Shown here: positions 8,354 to 17,160 of the stretch, in pieces
Layout: the number at the start of each line of letters is the position of its first letter
Numbering within the stretch: position 1 is the first letter of the stretch
Source: Actinomycetospora endophytica
Lineage (GTDB): Bacteria > Actinomycetota > Actinomycetes > Mycobacteriales > Pseudonocardiaceae
Length of the DNA: 64,000 bases
Direction of reading: 5' to 3'
Assembly: GCF_021026375.1 (NCBI RefSeq)
Contig: NZ_JAJNDB010000001.1
Coordinates: 1,116,001-1,180,000, forward strand
The notes under the pieces: model-generated
Databases searched by the model: none
Told to the model about the DNA's origin: nothing
The model's input: only the letters and a program-made list of their open reading frames with translations
Program-made: the position numbers and the translations under genes

Positions 8354-10498
8354 TTATCCGGGAAACCCGCCACCTCGTGCCGGGAGGTCATGGGTGTCGG
8401 CGCGGCCGGCTACCCACGCCGCGATCTGCGTACGGCTCCCGACACCCAACTTGGCGCGGATGTTCTCGGCGTGGCGCTCCGCGGTCCGCTCACTGATCCC
8501 CAACCGTCGACCGATCGCCGCGTTGGTCATCCCCTCGGTGATCAGCCGCGCAACCTGGGCTTCGCGCGGGGTGAGACCCGCCGCCCCGGCCTCCGGGAGG
8601 ACTGTTGCTCGGATCTCCTGCTCGAGATAGGGCTGACGCCGGATCCCGGCAGCGGCGCGCAGCCCGTTCGCCGCCGCGAACCGGGCCGGGGCGGCGGCCG
8701 GCTCATGACGGACCGCGACGAGACCGAGGACGTCCAGACAGTCGGCGACGACCCGTCGATCACCGATGCCGTCGAGCAGGACGCGCGCCCTCTCCGCCAG
8801 CGCGTGGGCGCTGGAGAGGTCGCCGGCCTGGTAGGCGACCCATCCGCGCAACTGCAGGGTGCGCCCGCGTACCCAGTCACCGCCGTCGGTCGGGAACACG
8901 TCGAGCGACTTGTCGAACGCAACGTCGGACTCCGCCGTCCGACCGGAGAGGCCCAGGGCTACGGCCAGCGCGCACAGGGTCCTGCCCCGGACCCGGCCGG
9001 ACACCGACCCGATGAGTCGTACCGCGTCCTCCGCCAACGGCAACGCGGCAGGCGCGTGCCCGGCCCAGACCGACCCCAACGCCAGCGAGGCGAGCGACCA
9101 GCCTGCGGCCACGTCGTCGCCGACCTTCTGACAGAGAGCGACCGCGGCGCGCAGCTGGCGTGCCCCGGCGTCGTGATCGCCCCGGGCGAGGATGAGACGC
9201 CCGAGCGCATCCCGGGCGGCCGCCTCCAGTGCGGGCTCGGCGACCGGGGTGTCCAACAGCCGCTCCAGATGCGCACATCCTTCGACCAGATGACCGCGCA
9301 CATCCCAGAACCAGGCCAGCTCCGTGGCGGTCCGAAGGGCGCGCGGGTCGGCGGTCGGGGCTGCGTCCAACGCCCGTCGGAGGTTGGTGTGCTCGGCCTC
9401 GGCGCGATCGAGGCGGAAGGCTTCATCAGTCGTGCCGAACGCCCTCCCGACCTCTGTCGCAACAGTTTCTGCCCAGTCCCGGTAGGCCTCGTCGACCACT
9501 CGCCGACGCCCCGACTGCTCGAGGAGGTCGACGGCGGACTCCCGGACCGTGGCGAGCATCGCGTAGCGCATCCCGGTGCCCACCGACACGGCGCGGAGCA
9601 ACGAATGGTCGACCAGTTCGCCGAGGCCGCGCACGGCGCCACGTCCGGACACCGCTTCGGCCGCTCTTGCGTCGCACCCTCCGGGGAACACCGACAGATC
9701 GGCGAAGACCCCTCGGGTGCTGGGATCGAGCAGGTCGAGACTCCAGTCGAGGGCCGCGCCCAACGAGCGATGTCGGGGGACCACTCCGCGGGGAGTACCG
9801 AACAGTTCGAGCCGTCCGTCGGCCCTCGCGAGGACGTCGTCGAGGCCGTAGCCGCGCACGTGCGCCGCAGCCAGTTCGAGAGCGAGCGGCAGCCCGTCGA
9901 GCGCCACACAGATCTCGGCGACGACCAGGGCGTTCTGCGCGGAGAGCGCGAACGACGGGTCCCGGTCACGCACGCGTTCGACGAACAGCGCCACGGCGGC
10001 GATCCGTCCCATCGGATCCGGGTCGAGCGGACCCTCGACGTCGGGAACGGCAAGAGGCTCGACCGGCACGAGCCGCTCACCAGGGATGCGCAGCGGAGTG
10101 CGGCTGGTACCGAGCACCCGTGTGCGCCCAGACCGACCGATCAGTGCGCTGACGTCGTCGGCCGCGTCCACCAGGTGCTCGAGGTTGTCCAGGACGAGCA
10201 GCGGCGCGCGGTCGTGCAGGTAGTCGCCGACGATCTCGAGCAGGGGACGGGCCCCGCCATCGCCGAGTCCGGCGGCGTCGGCGACTGCCGGGAGCAGCCC
10301 TCTCGGGTCGGACACGGTGGCGAGGTCGATGACGAGAGCGTCTGTCTCGGCCATGGCCACGGCGAGCGCGAGCCGGGTCTTGCCGGCGCCTGCAGCCCCG
10401 ACGAGCGTCAACATTCGGCCGGGCGCGAGCAGATCACGCGCGAGCCGTTGATCGTCGTCACGGCCAACGATCGGGGTGAACGGACCACCCGATGTCAT
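8354..10498 (-). CDS. ATP-binding LuxR-family transcriptional regulator
   Basis: 714-residue STAND-type regulator. N-terminal P-loop ATPase (GAAGAGKTRLALAVA near residue 35; Walker B PLLVLDNLEHLVDA), a winged-helix/arm region, a central helical repeat region resembling TPR, and a C-terminal LuxR HTH (LTPREAQVARLITEGMTNAA ... LGISERTAERHAENIRAKLG). The ATG at 10498 starts just before the conserved FTPIVGRDDD segment. Position at the head of the ALDH-tautomerase run suggests it controls those genes in response to a ligand (inference). It is followed after 32 nt by the ALDH. Confidence 0.88.
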   Translation of the reverse strand: MTSGGPFTPIVGRDDDQRLARDLLAPGRMLTLVGAAGAGKTRLALAVAMAETDALVIDLATVSDPRGLLPAVADAAGLGDGGARPLLEIVGDYLHDRAPLLVLDNLEHLVDAADDVSALIGRSGRTRVLGTSRTPLRIPGERLVPVEPLAVPDVEGPLDPDPMGRIAAVALFVERVRDRDPSFALSAQNALVVAEICVALDGLPLALELAAAHVRGYGLDDVLARADGRLELFGTPRGVVPRHRSLGAALDWSLDLLDPSTRGVFADLSVFPGGCDARAAEAVSGRGAVRGLGELVDHSLLRAVSVGTGMRYAMLATVRESAVDLLEQSGRRRVVDEAYRDWAETVATEVGRAFGTTDEAFRLDRAEAEHTNLRRALDAAPTADPRALRTATELAWFWDVRGHLVEGCAHLERLLDTPVAEPALEAAARDALGRLILARGDHDAGARQLRAAVALCQKVGDDVAAGWSLASLALGSVWAGHAPAALPLAEDAVRLIGSVSGRVRGRTLCALAVALGLSGRTAESDVAFDKSLDVFPTDGGDWVRGRTLQLRGWVAYQAGDLSSAHALAERARVLLDGIGDRRVVADCLDVLGLVAVRHEPAAAPARFAAANGLRAAAGIRRQPYLEQEIRATVLPEAGAAGLTPREAQVARLITEGMTNAAIGRRLGISERTAERHAENIRAKLGVGSRTQIAAWVAGRADTHDLPARGGGFPG

Positions 10499-10514
10499 GG
10501 CGTTGCGGGGTCGC

Positions 10515-10751
10515 TCAGCCGGTGCGGTCCTCGCCGGGCGTGCGCTCGGGCGAGCGGCGCAGGGTCGCGATGGCCACCACCAGCAGCGCACCCGCGAGGA
10601 AGACCAGGATCGCGCCCACCGGGGTGTCCCAGACGACGAGGACGACGACCGCGAGCGCGGCCGGGATGATGAGGGCCGGGAGCCAGGCGCCGATGCCCGG
10701 GATGTCGCCGAACCCGGGCAGGCCCTCCGACGAGCCCTGATCTCCGTTCAT
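10515..10751 (-). CDS. Small two-helix membrane protein
   Basis: 78-residue unknown membrane protein. Two hydrophobic helices are visible: LPALIIPAALAVVVLVVW and GAILVFLAGALLVVAIATL, separated by a short DTPV turn, with a Gly/Pro-rich N-terminus and a charged C-tail. The ATG at 10751 has AGGAG 8 nt upstream and was preferred to an in-frame ATG 39 nt earlier. It ends 16 nt before the LuxR-type regulator start and may be cotranscribed with it. No family recognised. Confidence 0.65.
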   Translation of the reverse strand: MNGDQGSSEGLPGFGDIPGIGAWLPALIIPAALAVVVLVVWDTPVGAILVFLAGALLVVAIATLRRSPERTPGEDRTG

Positions 10752-10814
10752 GGCGCGCTCCTGCCTCATCCGATGCGACGGGTCGGTCATGCTAACCGGG
10801 CGAGGGGGCCGGAT

Positions 10815-12200
10815 CTACGGCGTCGAGCCGGCCCGCTGCCCGGTGCGCAGCGCCCACCAGGCGAAGCCCGCGGCGAGCACGGAGACCACCGCGGCGAGGC
10901 CGTAGGCGTGGTTCAGTCCCGGCACGAAGGTCCCGGAGAAGACGATCGTGCCCAGCAGGGCGACGCCGAGGTTGCTCCCGACCTGCCGCGAGGTCGTGGC
11001 GATCGCCCCGGCCACCCCGGAGCGGTCGGCCGGCATCGACGAGACCGCGATCGTGTTCACGGGCGTGTTCGTCAGACCCAACCCGATCCCGAGCAGCACG
11101 TACCCGGGGATCACGTCCCAGACGGGGCCCGCGGTCGACACCGTCAGCGCCATCCACGCCGTCGCCGCGGCGAGGCACGTCGCACCCGCCGTCGCCGGCA
11201 CCCGCGGCCCGATCCTCCCGACGATGCGGCCGGCGGTCGGCGAGAGCAGGAACGAGCTGAGGGTGGCGGGCGCGGTCAACAGGCCGGCCTGCAGCGCGGA
11301 GAGGCCCCGGACCTCCTGCAGCCACAGCGTGTTGAAGAACAGGAAGCCACCGAGCGTGACGAACGCGGCGATCGCGAGGGCGATCGCGCCGAGCAGCGCG
11401 GGCCGACGGAAGTCGTCGAGGTCGAGCAACGGGTGGCTCGAGCGGCGTTCGATCGCCACGAACGAGGCGCCGGCCAGGACCGAGACCCCGATCAGCGACA
11501 GCGTCAGCGGCGAGGTCCATCCCCGCTCCGGTGCCGTGATGAGTGCGTAGGTCAGCGGGAAGAGCGCCGCGATGATGGCGGTCTGGCCGAGCAGGTCGAG
11601 CCGGGGCGGGGTCGCGGGCCGCGCGCCGTCGGTGACCAGCCGCCAGGAGGCCAGGGCGACGACGACGATCGGCACGTTCACCATGAACACCGACCGCCAG
11701 CCGACCGAGTCGACGAGCAGGCCGCCCACCACCGGGCCGAGCCCCATCGCGATCCCGGTGCTCGCCGACCAGATCCCGAGGGCCTGTGCGCGGGCCGGTC
11801 CCGAGGGGTAGGCGTGGGCCAGCATGGCGAGCGTCGCGGGGGTCATCAGCGCTCCGCCCAGCGATTGCACCACGCGGAACCCGATCATGGCGCCGAGGTT
11901 CGGCGCGAGCCCGCAGGCCAACGACCCGGCGCCGAACAGGATCAGCCCGAGCACCCAGATCCGGCGGTGCCCGAAGCGGTCGCCGAGCGAGGCGCAGACG
12001 AAGAGCGAGCCCGCCCGCGCGAGGACGTAGGCGTTCACCGTCCACTGCAGCCCGCTGGTGGCGGCGCCCAGCTCGTGCCCCATCGTCGGGAGCGCGACGT
12101 TGAGGATCGTGGTGTCCAGGTTGGCCATGAACACCGTCAGGCAGCCGAGCCCCAGGGTGAGCTGGGCCGCGCCTGCGCGACCCCCGACGGCCGTTCTCAT
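10815..12200 (-). CDS. MFS drug exporter, DHA2 (EmrB/QacA) family
   Basis: 461-residue multi-helix transporter. The first helix carries the DHA2 signature MANLDTTILNVALP. Motif A (GDRFGHRRIW) follows TM2, and motif C-like GIAMGLGPVVGGLLVDSVGW follows TM5. The proton-driven substrate is probably a drug or metabolite, but is unknown. The start is the ATG at 12200; an upstream GTG would add a polar 41-residue leader and was rejected. Transcribed alone, divergent from the small zinc-ribbon-like gene at 12395. Confidence 0.88.
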   Translation of the reverse strand: MRTAVGGRAGAAQLTLGLGCLTVFMANLDTTILNVALPTMGHELGAATSGLQWTVNAYVLARAGSLFVCASLGDRFGHRRIWVLGLILFGAGSLACGLAPNLGAMIGFRVVQSLGGALMTPATLAMLAHAYPSGPARAQALGIWSASTGIAMGLGPVVGGLLVDSVGWRSVFMVNVPIVVVALASWRLVTDGARPATPPRLDLLGQTAIIAALFPLTYALITAPERGWTSPLTLSLIGVSVLAGASFVAIERRSSHPLLDLDDFRRPALLGAIALAIAAFVTLGGFLFFNTLWLQEVRGLSALQAGLLTAPATLSSFLLSPTAGRIVGRIGPRVPATAGATCLAAATAWMALTVSTAGPVWDVIPGYVLLGIGLGLTNTPVNTIAVSSMPADRSGVAGAIATTSRQVGSNLGVALLGTIVFSGTFVPGLNHAYGLAAVVSVLAAGFAWWALRTGQRAGSTP

Positions 12201-12394
12201 CACCGGAAGCTTAGCTCTGCTCACGATCGTCGTCGGTGCGTCGTGGGTCTCGTGGATCTCAGCTCCCTGATCGTGCGTGGTCGGGCGAGAACGGGGGTTG
12301 GCCCCCGTCGGCGGAGGGAGCACCCCATCCCCGTCGTCGGGCGCCCGGCGCAGCCTTGAGCCTCACTCGAACAGCTCGAAGAGAGGCGACCGTC

Positions 12395-12607
12395 ATGACC
12401 GCATTCCCCGACCGACCGCGGCAGCGCTCCGAGCGATGTGATCGCTGCGGCGGACTCGGCCGATACCTCGCGAGCTTCCCCCGCGGCGGAGAGCTCGTCT
12501 TCTGCAGCACGCACCTCCGGATGCATCGCGAGCGCCTGCTGGTCACCGGTGCGCAGGTGGGCCTGCTCGCCGACCGTCTCGTGGTCGAGGCCGACATGGC
12601 GGCGTGA
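12395..12607 (+). CDS. Small DUF7455-like CxxC protein
   Basis: 70-residue protein with CDRCGG near residue 15 and, about 25 residues on, FCSTHLRMH. Together these form a treble-clef-like C-x2-C...C-x2-H metal site. This layout matches short actinobacterial DUF7455 proteins of unknown function. ATG preceded by GAGAGG. Such proteins are often near sigma factor genes; none is adjacent here. Confidence 0.65.
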   Translation: MTAFPDRPRQRSERCDRCGGLGRYLASFPRGGELVFCSTHLRMHRERLLVTGAQVGLLADRLVVEADMAA

Positions 12608-12733
12608 GGGGTTCTCGGCCGACCACCCACGCAGTCATCCGCTCCGGACGATGCCCCGGCGGCGGCGCCGCGCGACGGTGGCCCCGCGCCCCGTCTCGTC
12701 GGGGCTGCATCCGCGACGCAGGAGAGACCGTCG

Positions 12734-14176
12734 ATGGCTGACACGACGACCGCCCGACGCAGCCGCCCCTCGGCCGAGCCCGACGCGCGCCCCGACCGCG
12801 AGGAGCGGGTCAAGCGCGGCAAGGCCGCCCGGGCGGAGGCACCGCGATCCAGCCACGCCGAGTTCACGACGGGCCCCGACCGGCCCGATCCGCTGGCTCT
12901 GCTGGAGCGTCAGGGGCTGACCCGCGCCCCCGAGCTCCTGCCGATCCGCTACGGCCGGATGGCCGCCTCGGCGTTCGCCTTCTTCCGCGGCGCCGCGCTG
13001 CCGATGGCCAGCGATCTGGCGAGAACGCCCGGATCCGGGCTGACGGTGCAGGCCTGCGGTGACGCCCACCTGGCCAACTTCGGGATGTTCGCGTCGCCGG
13101 AACGCAATCTCGTCTTCGACATCAACGATTTCGACGAGACGCTGCCCGGTCCCTGGGAGTGGGACGTCAAGCGGCTGGCGACGAGCATGGAGATCGCGGC
13201 CAGGAACAAGGACTTCTCGTCCAAGGAACGCCGAGCGATCGTCGTCGCGACAGTGGCGGCGTACCGGCGCGCGATGCGTGGTTTCGCCGGCATGGACACG
13301 TTGGACGTCTGGTACGCCCGCGCGGACGAGACCACCGTCCCGTCGCTCACCCGCGTCCGCCTCGGCGGGACCGAGCGCAAGAGGTTCGAACGCGCCACCA
13401 GGAAGGCGCGCACCAACGACAATCTCGGGGCGCTCGGCCGCTTCGCCGAGATCCGGAAGGGCGTCGCGCGCCTCAACGCGGACCCGCCGCTCATCGTGCC
13501 GCTGCGTGACCTGACCGACGGCGCGATCGATCTCGACGCGCTCGAGCAGCAGATACGCCGGATCCTGCTCACCTATCGCGACACGCTCGAGGCCGAGCGC
13601 CGGGTGCTGCTGGATCAGTACCGGCTCGTCGACATCGCACGCAAGGTGGTCGGGGTGGGCAGCGTCGGCACCCGCGCGTGGATGCTGCTGCTGCTCGGTG
13701 ACGACGGCGGGGACCCGCTGTTCCTGCAGGCGAAGGAAGCCGGACCGTCGGTCCTGGAGGAGTTCGTCGGGGCCAGCGAGTTCGGGAACTCGGGTCAGCG
13801 GGTCGTGGTCGGGCAACGGCTGATGCAGGCCGCGAGCGACATCTTCCTCGGCTGGGTCCGCGCGGACGGTCTCGACGACTCGGCGCGTGACTTCTACGTG
13901 CGCCAACTGCGGGACTGGAAGGCATCCGCGGACATCGACGCGATGATTCCGGAGGGCATGCGGGCCTACGGGGAGGTCTGCGCCTGGGCCCTCGCCCGTG
14001 CTCACGCCCGCACCGGCGACCGGATCGCCCTGGCCGCCTATCTCGGGAGCAGCGACGCGTTCGACGTGGCCGTCCGGGACTTCGCCGACGCGTATGCCGA
14101 TCAGAACGAGCGCGACCACCAGCAGCTGGTGCAGGCGATCGCGTCGGGTCGGATCCCGGCCGAGGCCGGGACGTAG
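12734..14176 (+). CDS. DUF2252 family protein
   Basis: 480-residue cytoplasmic protein of the DUF2252 family, distantly related to aminoglycoside-phosphotransferase-like kinases. Characteristic blocks: RYGRMAASAFAFFRGAALPM, CGDAHLANFGMFASPERNLV, FDINDFDETLPGPWEWDVKR, and late in the protein GQRLMQAASDIFLGW and YVRQLRDWKASADIDAM. CGDAHLANFG resembles the kinase catalytic loop and DINDFDE the metal-binding acid region (inference). The molecular function is unknown. ATG with CAGGAGAG 7-10 nt upstream. Confidence 0.85.
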   Translation: MADTTTARRSRPSAEPDARPDREERVKRGKAARAEAPRSSHAEFTTGPDRPDPLALLERQGLTRAPELLPIRYGRMAASAFAFFRGAALPMASDLARTPGSGLTVQACGDAHLANFGMFASPERNLVFDINDFDETLPGPWEWDVKRLATSMEIAARNKDFSSKERRAIVVATVAAYRRAMRGFAGMDTLDVWYARADETTVPSLTRVRLGGTERKRFERATRKARTNDNLGALGRFAEIRKGVARLNADPPLIVPLRDLTDGAIDLDALEQQIRRILLTYRDTLEAERRVLLDQYRLVDIARKVVGVGSVGTRAWMLLLLGDDGGDPLFLQAKEAGPSVLEEFVGASEFGNSGQRVVVGQRLMQAASDIFLGWVRADGLDDSARDFYVRQLRDWKASADIDAMIPEGMRAYGEVCAWALARAHARTGDRIALAAYLGSSDAFDVAVRDFADAYADQNERDHQQLVQAIASGRIPAEAGT

Positions 14177-14195
14177 GCGGGCCCCGGACGGGCCG

Positions 14196-15704
14196 CTAGG
14201 GAACAAGGTAGGAGTCGAGGAAGGTGTCGAGTGCGGCGAGCCCGGCCGCGTCGGCGGGTGCGGCGCGGAAGCCGACGTGCCCGTCCGGCCGCACCAGCAG
14301 CGCACCCGACGGGGCCTGCGGAGCGCCCGTGCCGTGGACGACGTCGACCAGCCCACGCCAGCGACGGTCCAGGCGCTCGAGCCCCTCGGTGTCCGCGGTG
14401 CCGGAGACCAGGAGCTGGTGCGCCGTGCCGTTCAGGGTGGCGCGATTGGGGAAGCGCTCGCCCGGACCCGGCGCAGGGAGCGTGTCCACTCCCGGCCCCA
14501 GGTGCTCCCCGACGATCGGGCTGCCGGCGTACGAGACGTCGAGCAGGCAGCGTGCCCGGGTCAGCGCCGCCCGTTGGGCGGGGGTCGCCGGGCTCGGGCG
14601 AACGCCGGTGCGAGCCGCCTCCACCGCCGATCGGGCCATCCCGTCGACCTTCTGGGACACGTCGAGCACATGGTGGTCGGCGGCGAGGCGTTCGATCGCG
14701 AAGCTCTCCACCAGGGCCGGTCGCGCGTGCCCGCGTGTCGTGAGCGCGAGCTTCCACGCGATGTCCAGGGCGTCGTGCAGAGCGGAGTTCAGGCCCTCAC
14801 CGCCGAACGGGCTCGACAGGTGCCCGGCATCGCCGAGGAGGAACCGACGGCCCTCGGCCAGGCGTGGGACAACCCGCTGGTGCATGTGGAACGACGTCGC
14901 CCAGCCGACGTCCTCCACCTCGACGTCGCCGGTGATGCGCCGACGAATCGCGGGTGCGACGACCGCGGACGGCGTCGCGTGCGCCAGGCGTGCCGACTCG
15001 TCGTCGTCGAGGTCGCCGACGAACGTGAGCCAGCGCTCGTCCGGCAGCGGCACGAGCAGCACGAAGCCCTCCGGAGTGGCGACCAGGTTCGAGGCATCGC
15101 GCGCCAGGTCGCAGCGCGCGCCGATGTTCGCCGCCAGCACCGTGCCCGGATAGGTGAAGCCCTCCAGGGTCTCGTCCATCGATTCCCGCATGACGCTGTG
15201 GGCACCGCCGGCGCCGACGACCCAGGTGGCCTCGACCAAGGTCGAGGTCCCGTCGGCCTGCTCCAGCCGGATCAGCACCCCGTCGTCGCGCTCCTCCATG
15301 GACGTGACCGCGACCCCGCGCTCGACCACACCACCGAGCTCGGCGAGCCGCTCGGCCAGGATCTGCTCCGTGCGCCACTGGGGCAGGCTGCACTGGAACG
15401 GCCAGGCACAGTCGAGGTCGGCATAGGGCATCTCGCCGACGAGCCCGAGGTCCGCGTCGACGACCCGGGCGCACTTCACGTGCACCGACGCGGCCCGCAC
15501 CTCGTCGGCCATCCCGGAGCGGGCCAGCAGCTCGAGTGTCCCCGGTTGGATCGAGGTGGCCCGGGTCTCGTGATGCGGTTCCGGGAGGCGTTCCAGAATC
15601 CGGGCCGCGACACCGCGGCGCGCCAGCTCGACCGCGGCGTACAGGCCGGACGGTCCCGCGCCGATGATCACCACGTCGGCTCCCCGAGGGTTCGACGATC
15701 GCAC
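14196..15704 (-). CDS. FAD-dependent aromatic-ring monooxygenase (PheA/TfdB family)
   Basis: 502-residue flavoprotein hydroxylase. GxGxxG dinucleotide motif near the N-terminus (VVIIGAGPSGLYAAVELARR), the DG-type motif (TWVVGAGGAHSVMRE) and the second FAD motif (FLLGDAGHLSSPFGGEGLNS) are in the expected order. A thioredoxin-like C-terminal domain carries the usual FRAAPADAAGLAALD. GTG at 15704 has GGGGGTGG upstream and is 10 residues before the FAD motif. Substrate unknown, typically a phenol or polyketide. Divergent from the DUF4239 gene across 187 bases of comparatively AT-rich DNA. Confidence 0.87.
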   Translation of the reverse strand: MRSSNPRGADVVIIGAGPSGLYAAVELARRGVAARILERLPEPHHETRATSIQPGTLELLARSGMADEVRAASVHVKCARVVDADLGLVGEMPYADLDCAWPFQCSLPQWRTEQILAERLAELGGVVERGVAVTSMEERDDGVLIRLEQADGTSTLVEATWVVGAGGAHSVMRESMDETLEGFTYPGTVLAANIGARCDLARDASNLVATPEGFVLLVPLPDERWLTFVGDLDDDESARLAHATPSAVVAPAIRRRITGDVEVEDVGWATSFHMHQRVVPRLAEGRRFLLGDAGHLSSPFGGEGLNSALHDALDIAWKLALTTRGHARPALVESFAIERLAADHHVLDVSQKVDGMARSAVEAARTGVRPSPATPAQRAALTRARCLLDVSYAGSPIVGEHLGPGVDTLPAPGPGERFPNRATLNGTAHQLLVSGTADTEGLERLDRRWRGLVDVVHGTGAPQAPSGALLVRPDGHVGFRAAPADAAGLAALDTFLDSYLVP

Positions 15705-15891
15705 GTGCCACCCCCGATCCCTGGCCGGCGGGTCGCCCCTCGTGATCCGGACGCCGGCCGATCGACGACCAATTCGAGCAGCCGGCCGTGGCGCAGGACA
15801 AGATGTGACCGAAAGGTGCCGAACAGTATTCTGATCGCTACCGTTTGTACGCGCGGTCGAATTCCCGTCCACACTCTGACAATGTCGTGGA

Positions 15892-16668
15892 ATGACCGGC
15901 CTGCCGATCTGGCTGAGCGGAATCCTGTTGATCGTGGTGCCTCCCGCCGTGGTCGTCGGGCTCCAGATCGGCATGCGACGACGCTGGCCAGTCCTGCGCG
16001 ACGGGGAGCAGAACGAGGTCGCCGGATTCATCATCGCCGTGGTCGGAGTGATCTATGCGGTGCTGCTGGCCTTCGTCGTCATCGTCAGCTGGGAGAACTT
16101 CAGCCATGCCGAGCAGGTCGTCGGCGACGAGGCCAGCGCCCTGCGCACCATCTACCGCGACAGCGGCGCCTTTCCGCCGCAGGTGCGTGAGGAGCTGCAC
16201 GACACCGTCCGCCGCTACGCCGCCGCGGTGGTGGAGACGGAGTGGCCGGCGATGGCCCGAGGAGAACCCGGCTCCCCGGAGGTCACCCACATCATCGACG
16301 AGACCTCGCAGACCCTGGCGAACCTGCCGGTCGGGACACCCAGCCAGCAGCAGTACCAGGGCATCGAGGCCGACCGGTTCAACGATCTGGTCACCGCTCG
16401 CTCGCAGCGCGTGGACTTCGTCGAGCAGGGCGTCCCCTCGGTGCTGTGGATCGCCCTGGTCGTCGGCGCGGTCGTGACCATCGGCTTCACCATGATCTTC
16501 GCCCTGAGCAGCACCGTGCTCCACACGCTGATGACGGCGAGCCTGACAGCGTTGATCGGCGTGCTCATGTTCGTCGCGGTCGCGATCGACCACCCCTTCT
16601 CGGGCGACGTGGCCGTCGATCCCGCGCCCCTGGAACGCGTCCTGTCCGACTTCGGCCAGCCCCGATAG
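15892..16668 (+). CDS. DUF4239 membrane protein
   Basis: 258-residue membrane protein with four predicted helices: two N-terminal (LSGILLIVVPPAVVVGLQIG, FIIAVVGVIYAVLLAFVVIV) and two C-terminal (SVLWIALVVGAVVTIGFTMI, LTALIGVLMFVAVAI), with a soluble central region. NEVAGFIIAVVGVIYAVLLA and the WxxF...A.QVVGDEASALRTIY block identify the DUF4239 (bestrophin-like) family. Channel activity is possible but unproven. ATG start 34 nt after the last AT-rich stretch of the divergent promoter region. Confidence 0.82.
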   Translation: MTGLPIWLSGILLIVVPPAVVVGLQIGMRRRWPVLRDGEQNEVAGFIIAVVGVIYAVLLAFVVIVSWENFSHAEQVVGDEASALRTIYRDSGAFPPQVREELHDTVRRYAAAVVETEWPAMARGEPGSPEVTHIIDETSQTLANLPVGTPSQQQYQGIEADRFNDLVTARSQRVDFVEQGVPSVLWIALVVGAVVTIGFTMIFALSSTVLHTLMTASLTALIGVLMFVAVAIDHPFSGDVAVDPAPLERVLSDFGQPR

Positions 16669-16691
16669 CCGGCGGCGCGGTGCGGAGAGGG

Positions 16692-16764
16692 TGGGCCCCG
16701 TGGGACTCGAACCCACAACCAGCGGATTAAAAGTCCGATGCTCTGCCCATTGAGCTAGAGGCCC
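16692..16764 (-). tRNA. tRNA-Lys (anticodon TTT)
   Basis: Read on the minus strand, 73 nt fold as a full cloverleaf: acceptor GGGCCTC/GGGGCCC (one U-G pair), D stem GCTC/GAGC, anticodon loop CTTTTAA with anticodon TTT, T arm GTGGG TTCGAGT CCCAC, discriminator A. The first anticodon-stem pair is a T-C mismatch. CCA is not encoded. Confidence 0.95.
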
Positions 16765-16775
16765 GCTGGCACGGG

Positions 16776-16781
16776 AGCGTA
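16776..16781 (-). promoter_or_regulatory. Putative -10 box of tRNA-Lys
   Basis: TACGCT on the minus strand ends 11 nt before the tRNA 5' end and fits TANNNT. The -35 region is not clear. Confidence 0.4.
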
Positions 16782-16795
16782 GCGCCCACGACCAG

Positions 16796-16832
16796 ATGCT
16801 CCACTCGGCGCACTCCATGCTCCACTCGGCGC
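16796..16832. repeat. 16-nt tandem direct repeat
   Basis: ATGCTCCACTCGGCGC occurs at 16796-16811 and again at 16817-16832, with a 21-nt period. It lies immediately upstream of the tRNA promoter region. No function evident. Confidence 0.8.
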
Positions 16833-17160
16833 GCGGGCCAGGCCCGGATGGCTGGAGCGGATCCGGACAGGTCGGGCACCGGCATCGACCTGCTCGTTTC
16901 TTCGGTCACGCAACGACCATCCCCACGCCGAGCAACCATGGACGAAACGACGCCTCGGGCACCCCCGAATAGGCCAACGGTGCAGGTCAGCGCGCCACGA
17001 CACGCCGCGTGTGGATCTCGTGAACACACGCCGTGACCGACCCCACGACGACTCACCGTGATGCAGCCGATCGCCATCGGTGACCTGACCGAGACGTATC
17101 GTCATCACCGCCTCACACAACGGGGCCACCGCGTCATGATCCATTGGGGAAGGACACGAG
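16833..17160. other. Gene-free region upstream of transpeptidase 2
   Basis: No supported gene. A small hairpin (GCGTGTG at 17007-17013 with CACACGC at 17025-17031) and a TATCGT hexamer near 17097 are the only visible signals. The latter could be the -10 of the downstream transpeptidase gene. Confidence 0.35.

Noticed and set aside
16796..16832. Direct repeat as CRISPR or att site
   Set aside because: Only two 16-nt copies with a 5-nt gap next to a tRNA promoter, not a tRNA 3' end duplication; no integrase or cas gene.
16848..17036. 62-codon plus-strand frame upstream of transpeptidase 2
   Set aside because: No Shine-Dalgarno, no protein-like pattern.
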